This document shows positions 16,534 to 25,439 of a stretch of DNA of 64,000 nt, piece after piece. Source of the DNA: Methanobacteriota archaeon (GTDB lineage Archaea; Halobacteriota; Methanosarcinia; Methanosarcinales; Methanosarcinaceae); NCBI GenBank assembly GCA_023399215.1, contig JAEWQJ010000058.1, forward strand, positions 7,602 to 71,601, in the 5' to 3' direction. The position numbers and the translations under genes are program-made. Each line of letters opens with the position of its first letter. Positions within the stretch are counted from its first letter, which is position 1. Under the pieces are notes generated by a model. That model had not been told where the DNA came from. It was given only the letters and a program-made list of their open reading frames with translations, and ran no database searches.

Positions 16534-17146
16534 TATTATTGGGGAAGCTCTTTTCATTTTTATCGTATTATCCCTTTTTCTTTCTAGCATAGCTCTGGTT
16601 GTAAGTAAACGGAGCCTCACAGGAAACGTCTACCGTGCAGGTTTTTTTGCAAACATACTTGATTTCTTTTATTTGCCTCTAAGGCACCTTTTCCTTAAAT
16701 TTTCTGATACGCGAGTTCTGGATAAGTGGATGGCATCTCTTAAAAATAAAGCCTATGAGTCTGATTTTGCAAAAACAAAAAAGAGAATTATCATGGCCCC
16801 ACAATGCATGCGGAGCCTCGACTGCCCGGCTTATTCTACTCAAACAGGTATACAGTGTAAATCCTGCGGGAAATGCGCCTTTACTCAGTTGAAAAAAGAT
16901 GCTGAAAAATATGGATATGGAGTATACATTCTTACAGGCTCCTCATACGTAAAAAACATCCTTAAAATAGAAGCTGCCGATGGTATTCTTCTTATTGCCT
17001 GCGATTACGAAATCAACAAGGTAATGCGTGCGCTTAAAGGTAAGGGAGTTGTAAGCTATGGTATTCCTATGGAAAGAGACGGCTGCTTCGGGACAGAAGT
17101 AAATTATCAGAACGTCCTGAATGTTTTTGAAAAATTTAAGAATTAA
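16526..17146 (+). CDS. DUF116 family membrane protein (second of pair)
   Basis: A 206-residue paralogue of the preceding gene, whose 3' end it overlaps by eight bases, so the two are co-translated. It has one clear N-terminal membrane helix (ALFIFIVLSLFLSSIALVV), a second weak hydrophobic stretch, and the same cysteine pattern (IMAPQCMRSLDCPAY, GIQCKSCGKCAF). GSSYVKNILK and MERDGCFGTEVNYQ match the paralogue's GGSFVKKIFK and LRDGCFNTEANVEE. The retained pair suggests a heteromeric complex; this is inference. Three flavoprotein genes follow. Confidence 0.78.
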   Translation: MYNIIGEALFIFIVLSLFLSSIALVVSKRSLTGNVYRAGFFANILDFFYLPLRHLFLKFSDTRVLDKWMASLKNKAYESDFAKTKKRIIMAPQCMRSLDCPAYSTQTGIQCKSCGKCAFTQLKKDAEKYGYGVYILTGSSYVKNILKIEAADGILLIACDYEINKVMRALKGKGVVSYGIPMERDGCFGTEVNYQNVLNVFEKFKN

Positions 17147-17434
17147 GCAATAATAAAGTTTTTTCCTTTTGGAATTAGTATACGGTTAATGGGACCAGAG
17201 TAAAGGTACGAGCAAGCTTATTGTTTTCAATCCAGAGAACCAGCTTGACTCTTATTATTTTGGCTTGATTATGTTCCCAAACACAACTAGCTTTTAAAGG
17301 TCAGCTTCAAAAAAACATTGCAGATTTATCAGCAACTAATTTTATACGGCTGGGCTCCTTACTAATTTATTTAGTAATATTTTTGTAAGATTAATGACAA
17401 TTATAGCCAAAATTCTATTTTTATAATGATTTCT

Positions 17435-18589
17435 ATGAAAAAATATGATGTTATTATTATTGGAGCAGGTCCTGCAGGATCCTATGCGGCATATATGTTA
17501 GCTAAGTCTAAAATCAAAGTGCTTGTTATTGATAAATACTCTTTCCCACGCTACAAGCCCTGTGCAGGAGGTTTAACCGCAAAAACGTTTAATTCTTTTG
17601 ATTTTCCGATTTCCAAGGAGGTAAAATACAGTACAAACACTGTTGTAACCTCATACAAAAACCAGATCTTTCACAATATTTCAGGTAATAAAATACTTAC
17701 TAAAATGGTTGAAAGAAAAGAATTCGATGACTTCCTTATTAAAAAAGCTGTAGATTCGGGGGCAATGTTTCTTGATGGAACGAAAGTGACTGAAGTTACC
17801 TGGGAGAATGCAGAGTTTGGTGTTAAAACAGATAAAGAATTGTTTAAATGTAAGTATTTGATTGGGGCTGACGGTACTAATAGTATTGTTAATAGAACAT
17901 TTAACATTGTTGAAAGAGACCTTTATGGTTTTGCGGTGGAAATTAACTGTCCCGTAAGCAAGGATAATATTGGAAAATTTAATATGACTTTTGATTTCGG
18001 GACAGTTCCAAATGGTTATCTGTGGATTTTCCCTAAGGATGAATATGTTTGTGTTGGAGTCTATACAACAAATAAAAAAATGAAAAATATCCAGAAATAT
18101 CTTATTGATTATATTGAAAAACTTGGACTTATTCCTGAATCTGAAAAATTTAAAGGACATGTTATTCCTTATTATGGAATTAACTATAAGCAACCCGAGT
18201 TTCCATGTGTCCTGGTCGGAGATGCTGCAGGCTTTGGAGAGTACTGGACTGGGGAAGGCATTTATTATGCGGTAAAAAGTGGTACAATTGCTGCTGAGGT
18301 GATTTCTTCAAGTATAAAATCTGGGATTTTTGATCACCAAGCACTACAAAGAAGATATCAAAAAGAAATTATTCGAGGCTTGAAGTTAGCATATTACATT
18401 GGGAAATTTTTTTATGGCCATCTCCCTCTCTCATTCAATCTTATGATGTCTTATTTACCTGTAAGTATTATGTACGAATCTGCTTCCAGAGGATTTACGT
18501 TTGATCAATCTATTTCGAAAATCCATGTTGTATTATCAAGCTTAATACAGAATAAATCCCAGATTTCTAATAACAAGTATCACAGATAA
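17435..18589 (+). CDS. Geranylgeranyl reductase family flavoprotein (1 of 3)
   Basis: A 384-residue FAD enzyme of the geranylgeranyl reductase family, which saturates isoprenoid chains of archaeal lipids or quinone/phenazine tails. The Rossmann motif YDVIIIGAGPAGSYAAY is N-terminal. FPRYKPCAGGLT holds the conserved Cys, and LVGDAAGFGEYWTGEGIYYA is the second FAD contact. The start is ATG 17435; an in-frame ATG at 17426 adds three residues. Base composition is noticeably more AT-rich than in the two paralogues downstream, and it diverges from them more than they do from each other. Substrate unknown; membrane association is likely peripheral. Confidence 0.82.
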   Translation: MKKYDVIIIGAGPAGSYAAYMLAKSKIKVLVIDKYSFPRYKPCAGGLTAKTFNSFDFPISKEVKYSTNTVVTSYKNQIFHNISGNKILTKMVERKEFDDFLIKKAVDSGAMFLDGTKVTEVTWENAEFGVKTDKELFKCKYLIGADGTNSIVNRTFNIVERDLYGFAVEINCPVSKDNIGKFNMTFDFGTVPNGYLWIFPKDEYVCVGVYTTNKKMKNIQKYLIDYIEKLGLIPESEKFKGHVIPYYGINYKQPEFPCVLVGDAAGFGEYWTGEGIYYAVKSGTIAAEVISSSIKSGIFDHQALQRRYQKEIIRGLKLAYYIGKFFYGHLPLSFNLMMSYLPVSIMYESASRGFTFDQSISKIHVVLSSLIQNKSQISNNKYHR

Positions 18590-19169
18590 GTTTAAAACGA
18601 CAAAATATTTAAAACAATGAAGCTGTCACATCAAATAAGAATAACGATTTTACAAGAATAATGATTTTTACCGATTTCTCTTTACAGAAGAACAAGCACA
18701 GAGTTGTTCTCAGATGTAAGTTTCGTAACTTAGTATTTGAGAAACTTTTTTATTTAATACACATTTCTTGCCTTTATTATATATATCGGTTAATATTTTC
18801 GAGATCTCTTTGTATTGGCCAATAACAATCAACAAAAAAAACAATCGTTGACGAGTTTTTTTATTCTATTAACTTTATATAGGTAAATGTAAATTATAAA
18901 ATCAATTTTTATTTAATGAGCTTATTCCAAAACCAGCTTTATACTCAAAATTGATAAGAGTTTCTTGATAGGAGTTTCAGAAAAATTTTCTGCGACCAAA
19001 AACTCATTGATTATTCTTAATTCCAGATTCAGAGAAGCAGTTTTGAGTTATGGGATAGACTCAATAATTAATATTGAATCTCATATAATGGCAAAAATTA
19101 CAAAATAATTAACCTGTTGCGTGACAGAATAATTTGCGTGACAGAGTAATTAGTCTTCTGGTGCGTTTC
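18590..19169. other. 580-nt intergenic region, no gene seen
   Basis: AT-rich DNA with a TATA-like TTATATATATCGG near 18777 and many A/T runs. No RNA or protein gene is recognisable. It separates the first flavoprotein gene from the following two. Confidence 0.4.
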
Positions 19170-20294
19170 ATGTATGATGTAATCATTATTGGCGGTGGTC
19201 CTTCCGGAGCTTCAGCCGGAAGAAAAGCAGGAAAACTTGGCATGAAAACACTGCTGCTTGAAAAAGAAGAATTTCCCAGATACAAGCCCTGTGCGGGCGG
19301 ACTCTCAGATCATGCGATATCCTATCTCGATTTCGAACTTCCTGAGGATATTATTGAGTGGGAAGCCACAGGGGCAAAGATCATCTTCAGGGATCAGCTG
19401 ATTGAAGCACACAAAAATCACCGGGTAGCTGCACTAGTCTCAAGAACTAAATTTGACAATTTCCTCCTTGAAAAGGCAAAAGAAACAGGGATTGAAGTCC
19501 ATACAGGAGAAAAAGCTCTTTGCTGTAGGGAAATGCCTGATTGCATTGAAGTGGATACCAGGCAGGGGACATACCAGGCAAAGTTTGCGATAATTGCAGA
19601 AGGTTCACAGGGGATTGTCAAAACCTGTGTGCGGCCCACGGACAATAAAGACGAATATGGAATCTGCCTTGTTACTGAAATCCCTGCCGACGAAAGAGAA
19701 ATGAAAAAACGCCTGGGAAAATCCGTGGAACTGCATTTTGGGGTTGCGGGAGGCGGATACGGCTGGGTTTTCCCTCATAAAACCTATTATTCCGTTGGAA
19801 TAGGAGGGGTTGTTAAGGACTTCACACATCCTAAAGAGTCCATGCTTGAGTTCCTTAAGGATAATGGCTTTTCCGGAGAGTATAAACTTCACGGGCACAA
19901 AATCCCCTGGGGAGGAATTAAAAGAAAAGTGGTAGGTTCAAGGGCTCTTCTAAGTGGAGATGCTGCCGGGTTTGTAGATGCATTTTCAGGTGAGGGACTT
20001 GCTTATGCAATTCGTTCAGGGCAGTTTGCGGCTGAGGCAATTGCAGGGGTTTGTCTGCAAAACAAAAATCTGAAAGATCTGAGCAAATATGAGGCTCTCT
20101 GCCGGGCTGAGTTCGGTACTCATCTTAAGTACTCACTTATGTTTTCCAGGGTAATGCACCGTTTCCCTGACCAGACATTTAAGATCTTTACATCAAGTGA
20201 TAAAATGCTTGATAAATATCTTGAGGTTATGGATTTCACGATTGATTATAAGGATTACCTGCGTTGGGCCCTCCTGAATTTCAAACTCAGGTAA
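19170..20294 (+). CDS. Geranylgeranyl reductase family flavoprotein (2 of 3)
   Basis: A 374-residue paralogue of the gene at 17435 and close relative of the gene at 20424. FAD motifs are MYDVIIIGGGPSGASAG, FPRYKPCAGGLSDHA and LLSGDAAGFVDAFSGEGLAY. FGVAGGGYGWVFPH is the family's central substrate-side motif. The start at 19170 matches the paralogue's MYDLII start; an in-frame codon at 19134 would add 12 residues without homology. No strong ribosome site precedes it. Reduction of polyprenyl double bonds is the family activity; the actual lipid is not known. Confidence 0.83.
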   Translation: MYDVIIIGGGPSGASAGRKAGKLGMKTLLLEKEEFPRYKPCAGGLSDHAISYLDFELPEDIIEWEATGAKIIFRDQLIEAHKNHRVAALVSRTKFDNFLLEKAKETGIEVHTGEKALCCREMPDCIEVDTRQGTYQAKFAIIAEGSQGIVKTCVRPTDNKDEYGICLVTEIPADEREMKKRLGKSVELHFGVAGGGYGWVFPHKTYYSVGIGGVVKDFTHPKESMLEFLKDNGFSGEYKLHGHKIPWGGIKRKVVGSRALLSGDAAGFVDAFSGEGLAYAIRSGQFAAEAIAGVCLQNKNLKDLSKYEALCRAEFGTHLKYSLMFSRVMHRFPDQTFKIFTSSDKMLDKYLEVMDFTIDYKDYLRWALLNFKLR

Positions 20295-20423
20295 TAAAAT
20301 AAAAGAACTTCTTCATATTTTTTAATGCCTTCGGTCTTTTTATTGTTCCAGCCTTAATATATTTTAAGGGCAGATTATTCCTGTCTGTATAGCTACACTT
20401 ATTCCGCAAGCGGGTGTCTTAGC

Positions 20424-21599
20424 ATGTACGATCTGATCATAGTAGGGGGAGGACCTTCAGGAGCATCGGCAGGACAGACAGCCGGAAAAAGGGGACTTTT
20501 AACCCTCTTAATCGAGAAAGAAAATTTTCCGAGGTATAAGCCCTGTGGAGGGGCTATTTCTTCTTATTGTTTATCTTGCCTGGATTTCGAGCTCCCGGAG
20601 TCCATAATTGAGAGAAATATCCCAAAGGTGAGAGTTTATTTCAGAAACCGATTTGTAGAAGGAATGAAAGAAAATAACCTGGCTCTGCTGGTTTCCAGAA
20701 AAGTCTTTGATAACTTTTTGCTTGACAAAGCCAGGGAAACCGGAATTGAGATTCATACCGAAGAAGAGGTTCTTGACCTGGTTGAAAAAGAAGATTGCGT
20801 TGAAGTCAGAACCACGGATAATACCTATCTGGGAAGGTTCGTTCTTATTTCAGAAGGTTCGAATGGAACCCTTAAGTACAAAGTAAGGCCGAGAGATAAA
20901 AAAACAGGATATGGGCTGAGCCTGGTTTCGGAAATTCCTGATGACGATGAAGTAATAAGGAACCGGCTTCCAGATATTCTAGATATTCATTTTGGAGTTG
21001 CGCAGGGAGGTTATGGCTGGATCTTTCCCCATGACGGATATTATTCTGCAGGAATTGTAGGGACAGCTCAATATCTTGAGCATCCGAAAAAAATACTGCT
21101 TGATTTTCTGGAGGAAAACGGCTTATCAGGGGACTTTCCGGTTCGTTACCATATTATCCCCAAAGGCGGGATAAAAAGAAAAATCCTCAATTCAAGGCTG
21201 CTCCTGAGCGGGGATGCTGCCGGATTTGTAGATGCTTTCACAGGAGAAGGTATTTCATATGCAATCAGGTCAGGGCAGCTTGCTGCAGAAGCCGTTGCAG
21301 ACATTGTCATGTACAGCCAGAAGCTAAGTAGCCTTAAAGCCTATGAATCCAGTTGCAGGCAGGAATTTGGGAATTATCTTTCCAGTTCTCTTAAACTGGA
21401 TAAAATAATGCATCGTTTTCCTGAGACCTCTTTCAAACTGGCTGTTAACAACAGGGAGATCCTGGATAAGTACCTGGATGAGGTGGTAACCAACAAGAAT
21501 TATAAAGAATATGTCCGCTGGTTACTGTTGAACTTCTGCCTGACTGAGTCTGTCTCCAAAATAAAGTCTCTTACACTGGAAGGAACCGATAAAGACTGA
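20424..21599 (+). CDS. Geranylgeranyl reductase family flavoprotein (3 of 3)
   Basis: A 391-residue protein, clearly a tandem duplicate relative of the preceding gene (VGGGPSGASAG, FPRYKPCGGAIS, FGVAQGGYGWIFPHDGYYSAG, LLSGDAAGFVDAFTGEGISYA). The Cys motif reads PCGGA instead of PCAGG. It carries an extra C-terminal tail of about 17 residues after the common WLLLNF end. The spacer from the previous gene is 129 nt and contains TTAATATATTTTAAGG, so it may have its own promoter. Its end lies 49 nt from the 3' end of the oppositely oriented RNase P RNA gene. Confidence 0.83.
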   Translation: MYDLIIVGGGPSGASAGQTAGKRGLLTLLIEKENFPRYKPCGGAISSYCLSCLDFELPESIIERNIPKVRVYFRNRFVEGMKENNLALLVSRKVFDNFLLDKARETGIEIHTEEEVLDLVEKEDCVEVRTTDNTYLGRFVLISEGSNGTLKYKVRPRDKKTGYGLSLVSEIPDDDEVIRNRLPDILDIHFGVAQGGYGWIFPHDGYYSAGIVGTAQYLEHPKKILLDFLEENGLSGDFPVRYHIIPKGGIKRKILNSRLLLSGDAAGFVDAFTGEGISYAIRSGQLAAEAVADIVMYSQKLSSLKAYESSCRQEFGNYLSSSLKLDKIMHRFPETSFKLAVNNREILDKYLDEVVTNKNYKEYVRWLLLNFCLTESVSKIKSLTLEGTDKD

Positions 21600-21648
21600 T
21601 TAAAAGATAAATGATAAAATGACAAAGAACAAAGGAAAGTAAGTTTAT

Positions 21649-22010
21649 GCGAGTGAGGCACGTAAGCTCCCTTCTGTTCCTGCAAAGATTTCCTATCACC
21701 CATCAGTGGAGGAAATGGTCCTGAAGACTCTTGCAGTGACGGCATTCGGCTATGCGTTTCCAAAAACAACCGGGAGATTCCGGAACTATCTTCTTCCCGA
21801 TTTCCAACTTGCACCCACGAGGATTCGCCGTTTCATCCATTTTCCCTGAGACCTCAGCTTCCGCATCATCGCATTTTCAGAGGATGGTTATCGTTTCTGT
21901 GCCAGAGCCCGTGCTCTCGCCCGACATCCTTTACAGATGTTCGTGTATCCGGAGCGGTGGGGAGACTTTCCTCAGACCCGAAGGCCCGTCAGCCGTCCAG
22001 CCTCTCTCGC
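21649..22010 (-). ncRNA. rnpB: RNase P RNA
   Basis: On the minus strand this 362-nt segment has the landmarks of archaeal type A RNase P RNA, the catalytic RNA that trims tRNA 5' leaders. The ends pair as P1: 5' GCGAG-A-GAGGC with 3' GCCTC-A-CTCGC. Near the 5' end GGTCTGAGGAAAGTCTCC is the conserved P4/CR-I block. GGCACAGAAAC in the middle matches the CR-IV region, and GGGCGAGAGCACGGGCTCTGG lies before it. GC content is far above the surrounding spacer. A TATA box lies about 25 nt upstream. It is convergent with the flavoprotein gene on the plus strand. Short reading frames overlapping it are not genes. Confidence 0.9.
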
Positions 22011-22030
22011 ATATTACCTTTTGGAGACCT

Positions 22031-22056
22031 CTATATATTTTTCTAGTTATATATAT
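22031..22056 (-). promoter_or_regulatory. TATA box region of the RNase P RNA gene
   Basis: Read on the minus strand, AAAATATATAG (22031-22041) is centred about 25 nt before the P1 5' end at 22010, the expected archaeal spacing. A second TATATATAAC copy lies 10-15 nt further upstream. Confidence 0.6.
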
Positions 22057-22092
22057 TTTTGGGATGCCGAATTTACAAAAAGTCGAATAGAA

Positions 22093-22145
22093 TTTTGAGA
22101 TTGAGAAGAGTTTTGAGATTGAGAAGAGTTTTAAGACTGAGAAAT
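22093..22145. repeat. 18-bp tandem repeat
   Basis: Three copies of TTTTGAGATTGAGAAGAG with drift in the last. It lies between the divergent rnpB and marker 9 promoters. The remainder of the spacer to 22421 is AT-rich, includes TATATAAATTTTATG near 22242, and shows no convincing gene. Confidence 0.6.
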
Positions 22146-22421
22146 GTTTTTCTACAGGAATGATATAATACTTTTATTTAATATTGCCATATTTTATATT
22201 CTTCGCTGGGCGGTTACAGATATGCCCCTTCCTTATAGTTTATATAAATTTTATGTGTTTGGGGTGCGTCCAAATATTAATATATATGTATTATACTTCG
22301 TAAGTTATGGGTGGACTGTTTCCATCTTCAAGGCTTGTCCGAAAAATCTTATAGATACTTTAATCTCGGGCAATGGCTATAATTCATATCAGTTTTCAGG
22401 CTTATTTTCAAGAGGTAAAAC

Positions 22422-23561
22422 ATGAGTGATTGTCTGTTCGATTTGCATATTGGATATGTTCGTTTTAAAAACCCGATTGCACTGGCGCCTATGGCAGGAA
22501 TTGTCGATAGTGCTTTTGCCAACCAGTATGCAAGCAATGCCGGGCTTGTAATTCTTGGAGCCTTTAACCTGGATAAAGCTTCAATAGCTGTTGCTTCAGC
22601 CCTCGTAGCCCGGGGTAGAAAAGAGTTCATCTCCGATGAACCGATGGAGCTTATAAAAAAGGAAATCCAGGCAGTAACGTCCGGAAGTGCCGTAGCGGTA
22701 AATGTAAGGAGTACTACACTTGAACCCCTCATTGAAGCTGCAAAAGTGGTCAAAGAAGAAGGAGCAATCCTTGAGTTAAACGCTCACTGCAGGCAGCCCG
22801 AAATGCTCGAAGCCGGGATGGGAGAAGCTCTTCTCCACGACCTTCCAAGGCTTTCAGCATGGATCAAAGCGATAAAGGAAACCGGAGTTGTGCTTTCAGT
22901 AAAAGTAAGGGCAAACGTGGTAAATGACATCGAACTTGCAAGGCTTATCGATAAGGCAGGTGCGGATATCATACACGTTGATGCCGGGATGGAAGACTTC
23001 GGTGCCGATCTTGATACAATTCTTAACTACAGGGACGCTACAAGGCTCTTCCTGATCGGAAACAATTCGGTCAAGGACTTTGAGTCAGCAAAGGAAATGT
23101 TTACCCGAGGAGCCGATATGGTATCCGCTGCCAGAGGCGTCCTTGAAAATTCAGGGCTTATACAGGAACTGGTAGAAAACGTTACCTCTTACCAGCAGTC
23201 AATAGGCTGGTATAATGCTCCCAAGCACGTTTGCAGCGAAGGGGACTTCAGGGGACTGGCTTTCTGTTGCCTGCCTGTAAAACCCTGTCCTGTACATGAA
23301 AAGTTCCAAAAACTGGGATATACGGCAGAGGAGTTTGCCAGGACAAAGTTTGACTTTGCTAAAGGCACAATGCTGGAATACGGAGAAGACACATGCTTTG
23401 GAAGCCTTGTCTGGTGTTGTAAAATCACCAAGCCCTGCTGGATCAGAGATGGAGTGTTAAACACCATTGGCCTCTCTGACTCAGAATACATGAAGCTTAA
23501 AAAGCAACTGGCAGAATACGTACTGGATCATGCCAGAATCCCGGTAAATGAATCCAATTAA
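22422..23561 (+). CDS. DUS/DHOD-like protein with methanogenesis marker 9 domain
   Basis: A 379-residue two-part protein. Residues 1 to about 250 form a TIM-barrel flavoprotein of the dihydrouridine synthase/dihydroorotate dehydrogenase type (IALAPMAGIVDSAFA, ELNAHCRQPEM, VLSVKVRAN, IIHVDAGM). The last 120 residues are cysteine-rich (HVCSEGDFRGLAFCCLPVKP, CFGSLVWCCKITKPCWIRDG), which I recognise as methanogenesis marker domain 9; it may hold metal or an Fe-S cluster. The specific reaction is unknown. It begins a co-directional run of four genes and overlaps the next by 14 bases. Confidence 0.83.
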   Translation: MSDCLFDLHIGYVRFKNPIALAPMAGIVDSAFANQYASNAGLVILGAFNLDKASIAVASALVARGRKEFISDEPMELIKKEIQAVTSGSAVAVNVRSTTLEPLIEAAKVVKEEGAILELNAHCRQPEMLEAGMGEALLHDLPRLSAWIKAIKETGVVLSVKVRANVVNDIELARLIDKAGADIIHVDAGMEDFGADLDTILNYRDATRLFLIGNNSVKDFESAKEMFTRGADMVSAARGVLENSGLIQELVENVTSYQQSIGWYNAPKHVCSEGDFRGLAFCCLPVKPCPVHEKFQKLGYTAEEFARTKFDFAKGTMLEYGEDTCFGSLVWCCKITKPCWIRDGVLNTIGLSDSEYMKLKKQLAEYVLDHARIPVNESN

Positions 23562-24630
23562 TACTGGTTTTACCTGCCAGACACCTGAACTGGCAGAAAA
23601 CCCACAGATTTCAAATCTTATTGCCCGTTGTGCCCAGCTTGCTATGCTACTTGAGGTCTCGGCCTCTCCAAAGCCAGGAAACGTCGATAGGGAACATAAT
23701 TATCCTGACACCTGCTTTGAGCATTTTGTAGCGTCTTCGGTAAGTGTTTACCCTGTTCTCGATCTGGCTGCAAGAAGCAGGAACGGGATAGGTGCACTTA
23801 TCAGAAGTGCTGTTTGCGAAAGTTCTGCCTGGCAAAAAGGAGGAAATACTCATTTCGGCGCCTTTCTGCTACTTATCCCTCTTTCAATGGCTGCAGGCGA
23901 ACTATTCAGCTCCTGCGAAAAAGCCCCTTATAAGCTCTTACCAGATGAATTCGAAGCCCTTGCTGCACATGCACATGCTTTTGTTCAGGCAACAGATAGT
24001 GAGGACGCTGTAGAGTTCTACAGGGCTTTCGAAGTGGCAGGAGTGAGAGTTAACAGCGTGGATGAATTCAGCCTTGGAGATCCCGAGTCAACAACCGAAT
24101 TAAAGGCCCAGGAAGTTACCCTTTACGAACTTATGGACATTGCCAGGGGATATGACCTGATTGCAAATGAATGGGTCTCAGGCTTCGGACGCTGCCTTGA
24201 AGGAGCAAAAAGCATAACTGAGTTCATGCAGGCTCAAAATCCGGGAGTTGAGAACTCGGTTTCGAACTGTTCAGGCACAGGTATTAACGAAGCTATTGTA
24301 TACACTTTCCTGAAATTGCTGTCCCTTCACAGGGATACTTTCATCGAGACCAAATTTGATAAAGCTACTGCGGACTATGTTTCCTCCAGAGCAGGCGAGA
24401 TTCTCTCGGCCTGGGAGGAGGCTTCAGGTAATGCTGAATCTTCAGGTAATACTGAATCTTCAAGTAATGCTGAATCTTCAGGCAATACCACCAGAGACTT
24501 TGCAGTTCTGCTTCCTGCTGTACAGGAGTTTGACTCCGAACTTCTCAAAAAGAGAATAAACCCGGGTTCAACAGCCGATATCATCATAGCCGGGCTCTTC
24601 ATCGCCCTTCTGGGAGGACTACGCTTTTGA
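23548..24630 (+). CDS. CitG/MdcB-like triphosphoribosyl-dephospho-CoA synthase family protein
   Basis: A 360-residue archaeal member of the CitG family. Family hallmarks are EVSASPKPGNVDREHNY, KGGNTHFGAFLLL and, near the C-terminus, RINPGSTADIIIAGLFIALL. Classical CitG makes the prosthetic-group precursor for citrate lyase, but no citrate lyase is expected here. From memory, archaeal-type homologues occur in methanopterin-linked C1 clusters, so a cofactor role is more likely. An insertion at about residues 292-314 consists of four copies of a six-residue unit (SSGNAE-like, 18-bp DNA repeat). It overlaps the preceding gene by 14 bases and the next start by four. Confidence 0.78.
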   Translation: MNPINTGFTCQTPELAENPQISNLIARCAQLAMLLEVSASPKPGNVDREHNYPDTCFEHFVASSVSVYPVLDLAARSRNGIGALIRSAVCESSAWQKGGNTHFGAFLLLIPLSMAAGELFSSCEKAPYKLLPDEFEALAAHAHAFVQATDSEDAVEFYRAFEVAGVRVNSVDEFSLGDPESTTELKAQEVTLYELMDIARGYDLIANEWVSGFGRCLEGAKSITEFMQAQNPGVENSVSNCSGTGINEAIVYTFLKLLSLHRDTFIETKFDKATADYVSSRAGEILSAWEEASGNAESSGNTESSSNAESSGNTTRDFAVLLPAVQEFDSELLKKRINPGSTADIIIAGLFIALLGGLRF

Positions 24631-25274
24631 CCGGATTTTCTCCTGAACGCAGAAAAAACGGAAGCGAATCTTCGGCTGTTGATTCTGTCGATTTATATTC
24701 TTTTGGGATCAGAGAAGGCATTTCCGAAACAATTATCAGCACGGGCCTGGAATCCCCCAATGCTGCCCCTATCGGAATAATCGTAAAAGGCGGAAGGACT
24801 TTTGTCCGGCTTTTCAAAGGCACCCACACCTGGGAAAACGTCTCAAAAGAAAAGTATCTGGCGGCAAACGTAGTGTATGATCCTCTGCTCCTTGTGCGTT
24901 CGACTTTTTTCGATCTTGATCCCTCCGAATTTGACTATGTATCTGTCCATGGGCTCAATTTTCCAATCCTGAAAACAGCTTTAGCCTGGGTCGTTTTCGA
25001 ATGTACTGATCTTAAGAATACGGATCATGCTCTTGTGGCCGACCTTATTCCTGTAAAAGCAGGGTTCAATGAAGCTAACTGGAAAAACCTGCCTGTGCCC
25101 AACAGGGGATTCAACGCAGTGCTTGAGGCTACCGTCCATGCGACACGCTACCAGCTTACAGGGGACGAAAAATATCTCAAACTGATCCGCCATTATGAGT
25201 CACTGGCTTCCAAATGTGGGGGAGAAAACGAGAAAAAAGCTATGAAATTGCTTTATGAGGTACTGGAGCTGTGA
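24627..25274 (+). CDS. DUF447 family protein
   Basis: A 215-residue protein of the DUF447 family (flavin-reductase-like split barrel as I remember it). After about 25 variable residues come GIREGISETIIST, SPNAAPIGIIVKG and RLFKGTHTWENV, then NRGFNAVLEATVHATRYQL. The pattern of a short barrel followed by helices fits flavin binding, but the activity is unknown to me. Translation starts at TTG 24627, overlapping the stop of the CitG-like gene, with GGGAGGA eight bases upstream. Homologues accompany tetrahydromethanopterin genes in some methylotrophic bacteria (recalled, not checked). Confidence 0.78.
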   Translation: MTGFSPERRKNGSESSAVDSVDLYSFGIREGISETIISTGLESPNAAPIGIIVKGGRTFVRLFKGTHTWENVSKEKYLAANVVYDPLLLVRSTFFDLDPSEFDYVSVHGLNFPILKTALAWVVFECTDLKNTDHALVADLIPVKAGFNEANWKNLPVPNRGFNAVLEATVHATRYQLTGDEKYLKLIRHYESLASKCGGENEKKAMKLLYEVLEL

Positions 25275-25439
25275 ATACTTTATTATTGGGCGTTTAGCTG
25301 TGATTGACTCCCCAGATAAACTCCCCAGATAAAGTTTATAACTTCTCGTTCTCAGTCAAAATTTGTGACTTCTCGTTTTCATTATCCTGAATCTTTTTTT
25401 AGAAAATTATATTATCCCCCTCTGGCATGACTTATTTTC

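Noticed and set aside
21649..22090. Reading frames overlapping the RNase P RNA on both strands
   Set aside because: The segment has the P1 helix and conserved blocks of RNase P RNA; the frames have no ribosome sites and unusual composition.
22144..22425. 93-residue frame upstream of the marker 9 gene
   Set aside because: AT-rich promoter-like DNA with no ribosome site; the hydrophobic, Phe/Tyr-rich text is typical of translated AT-rich spacers.
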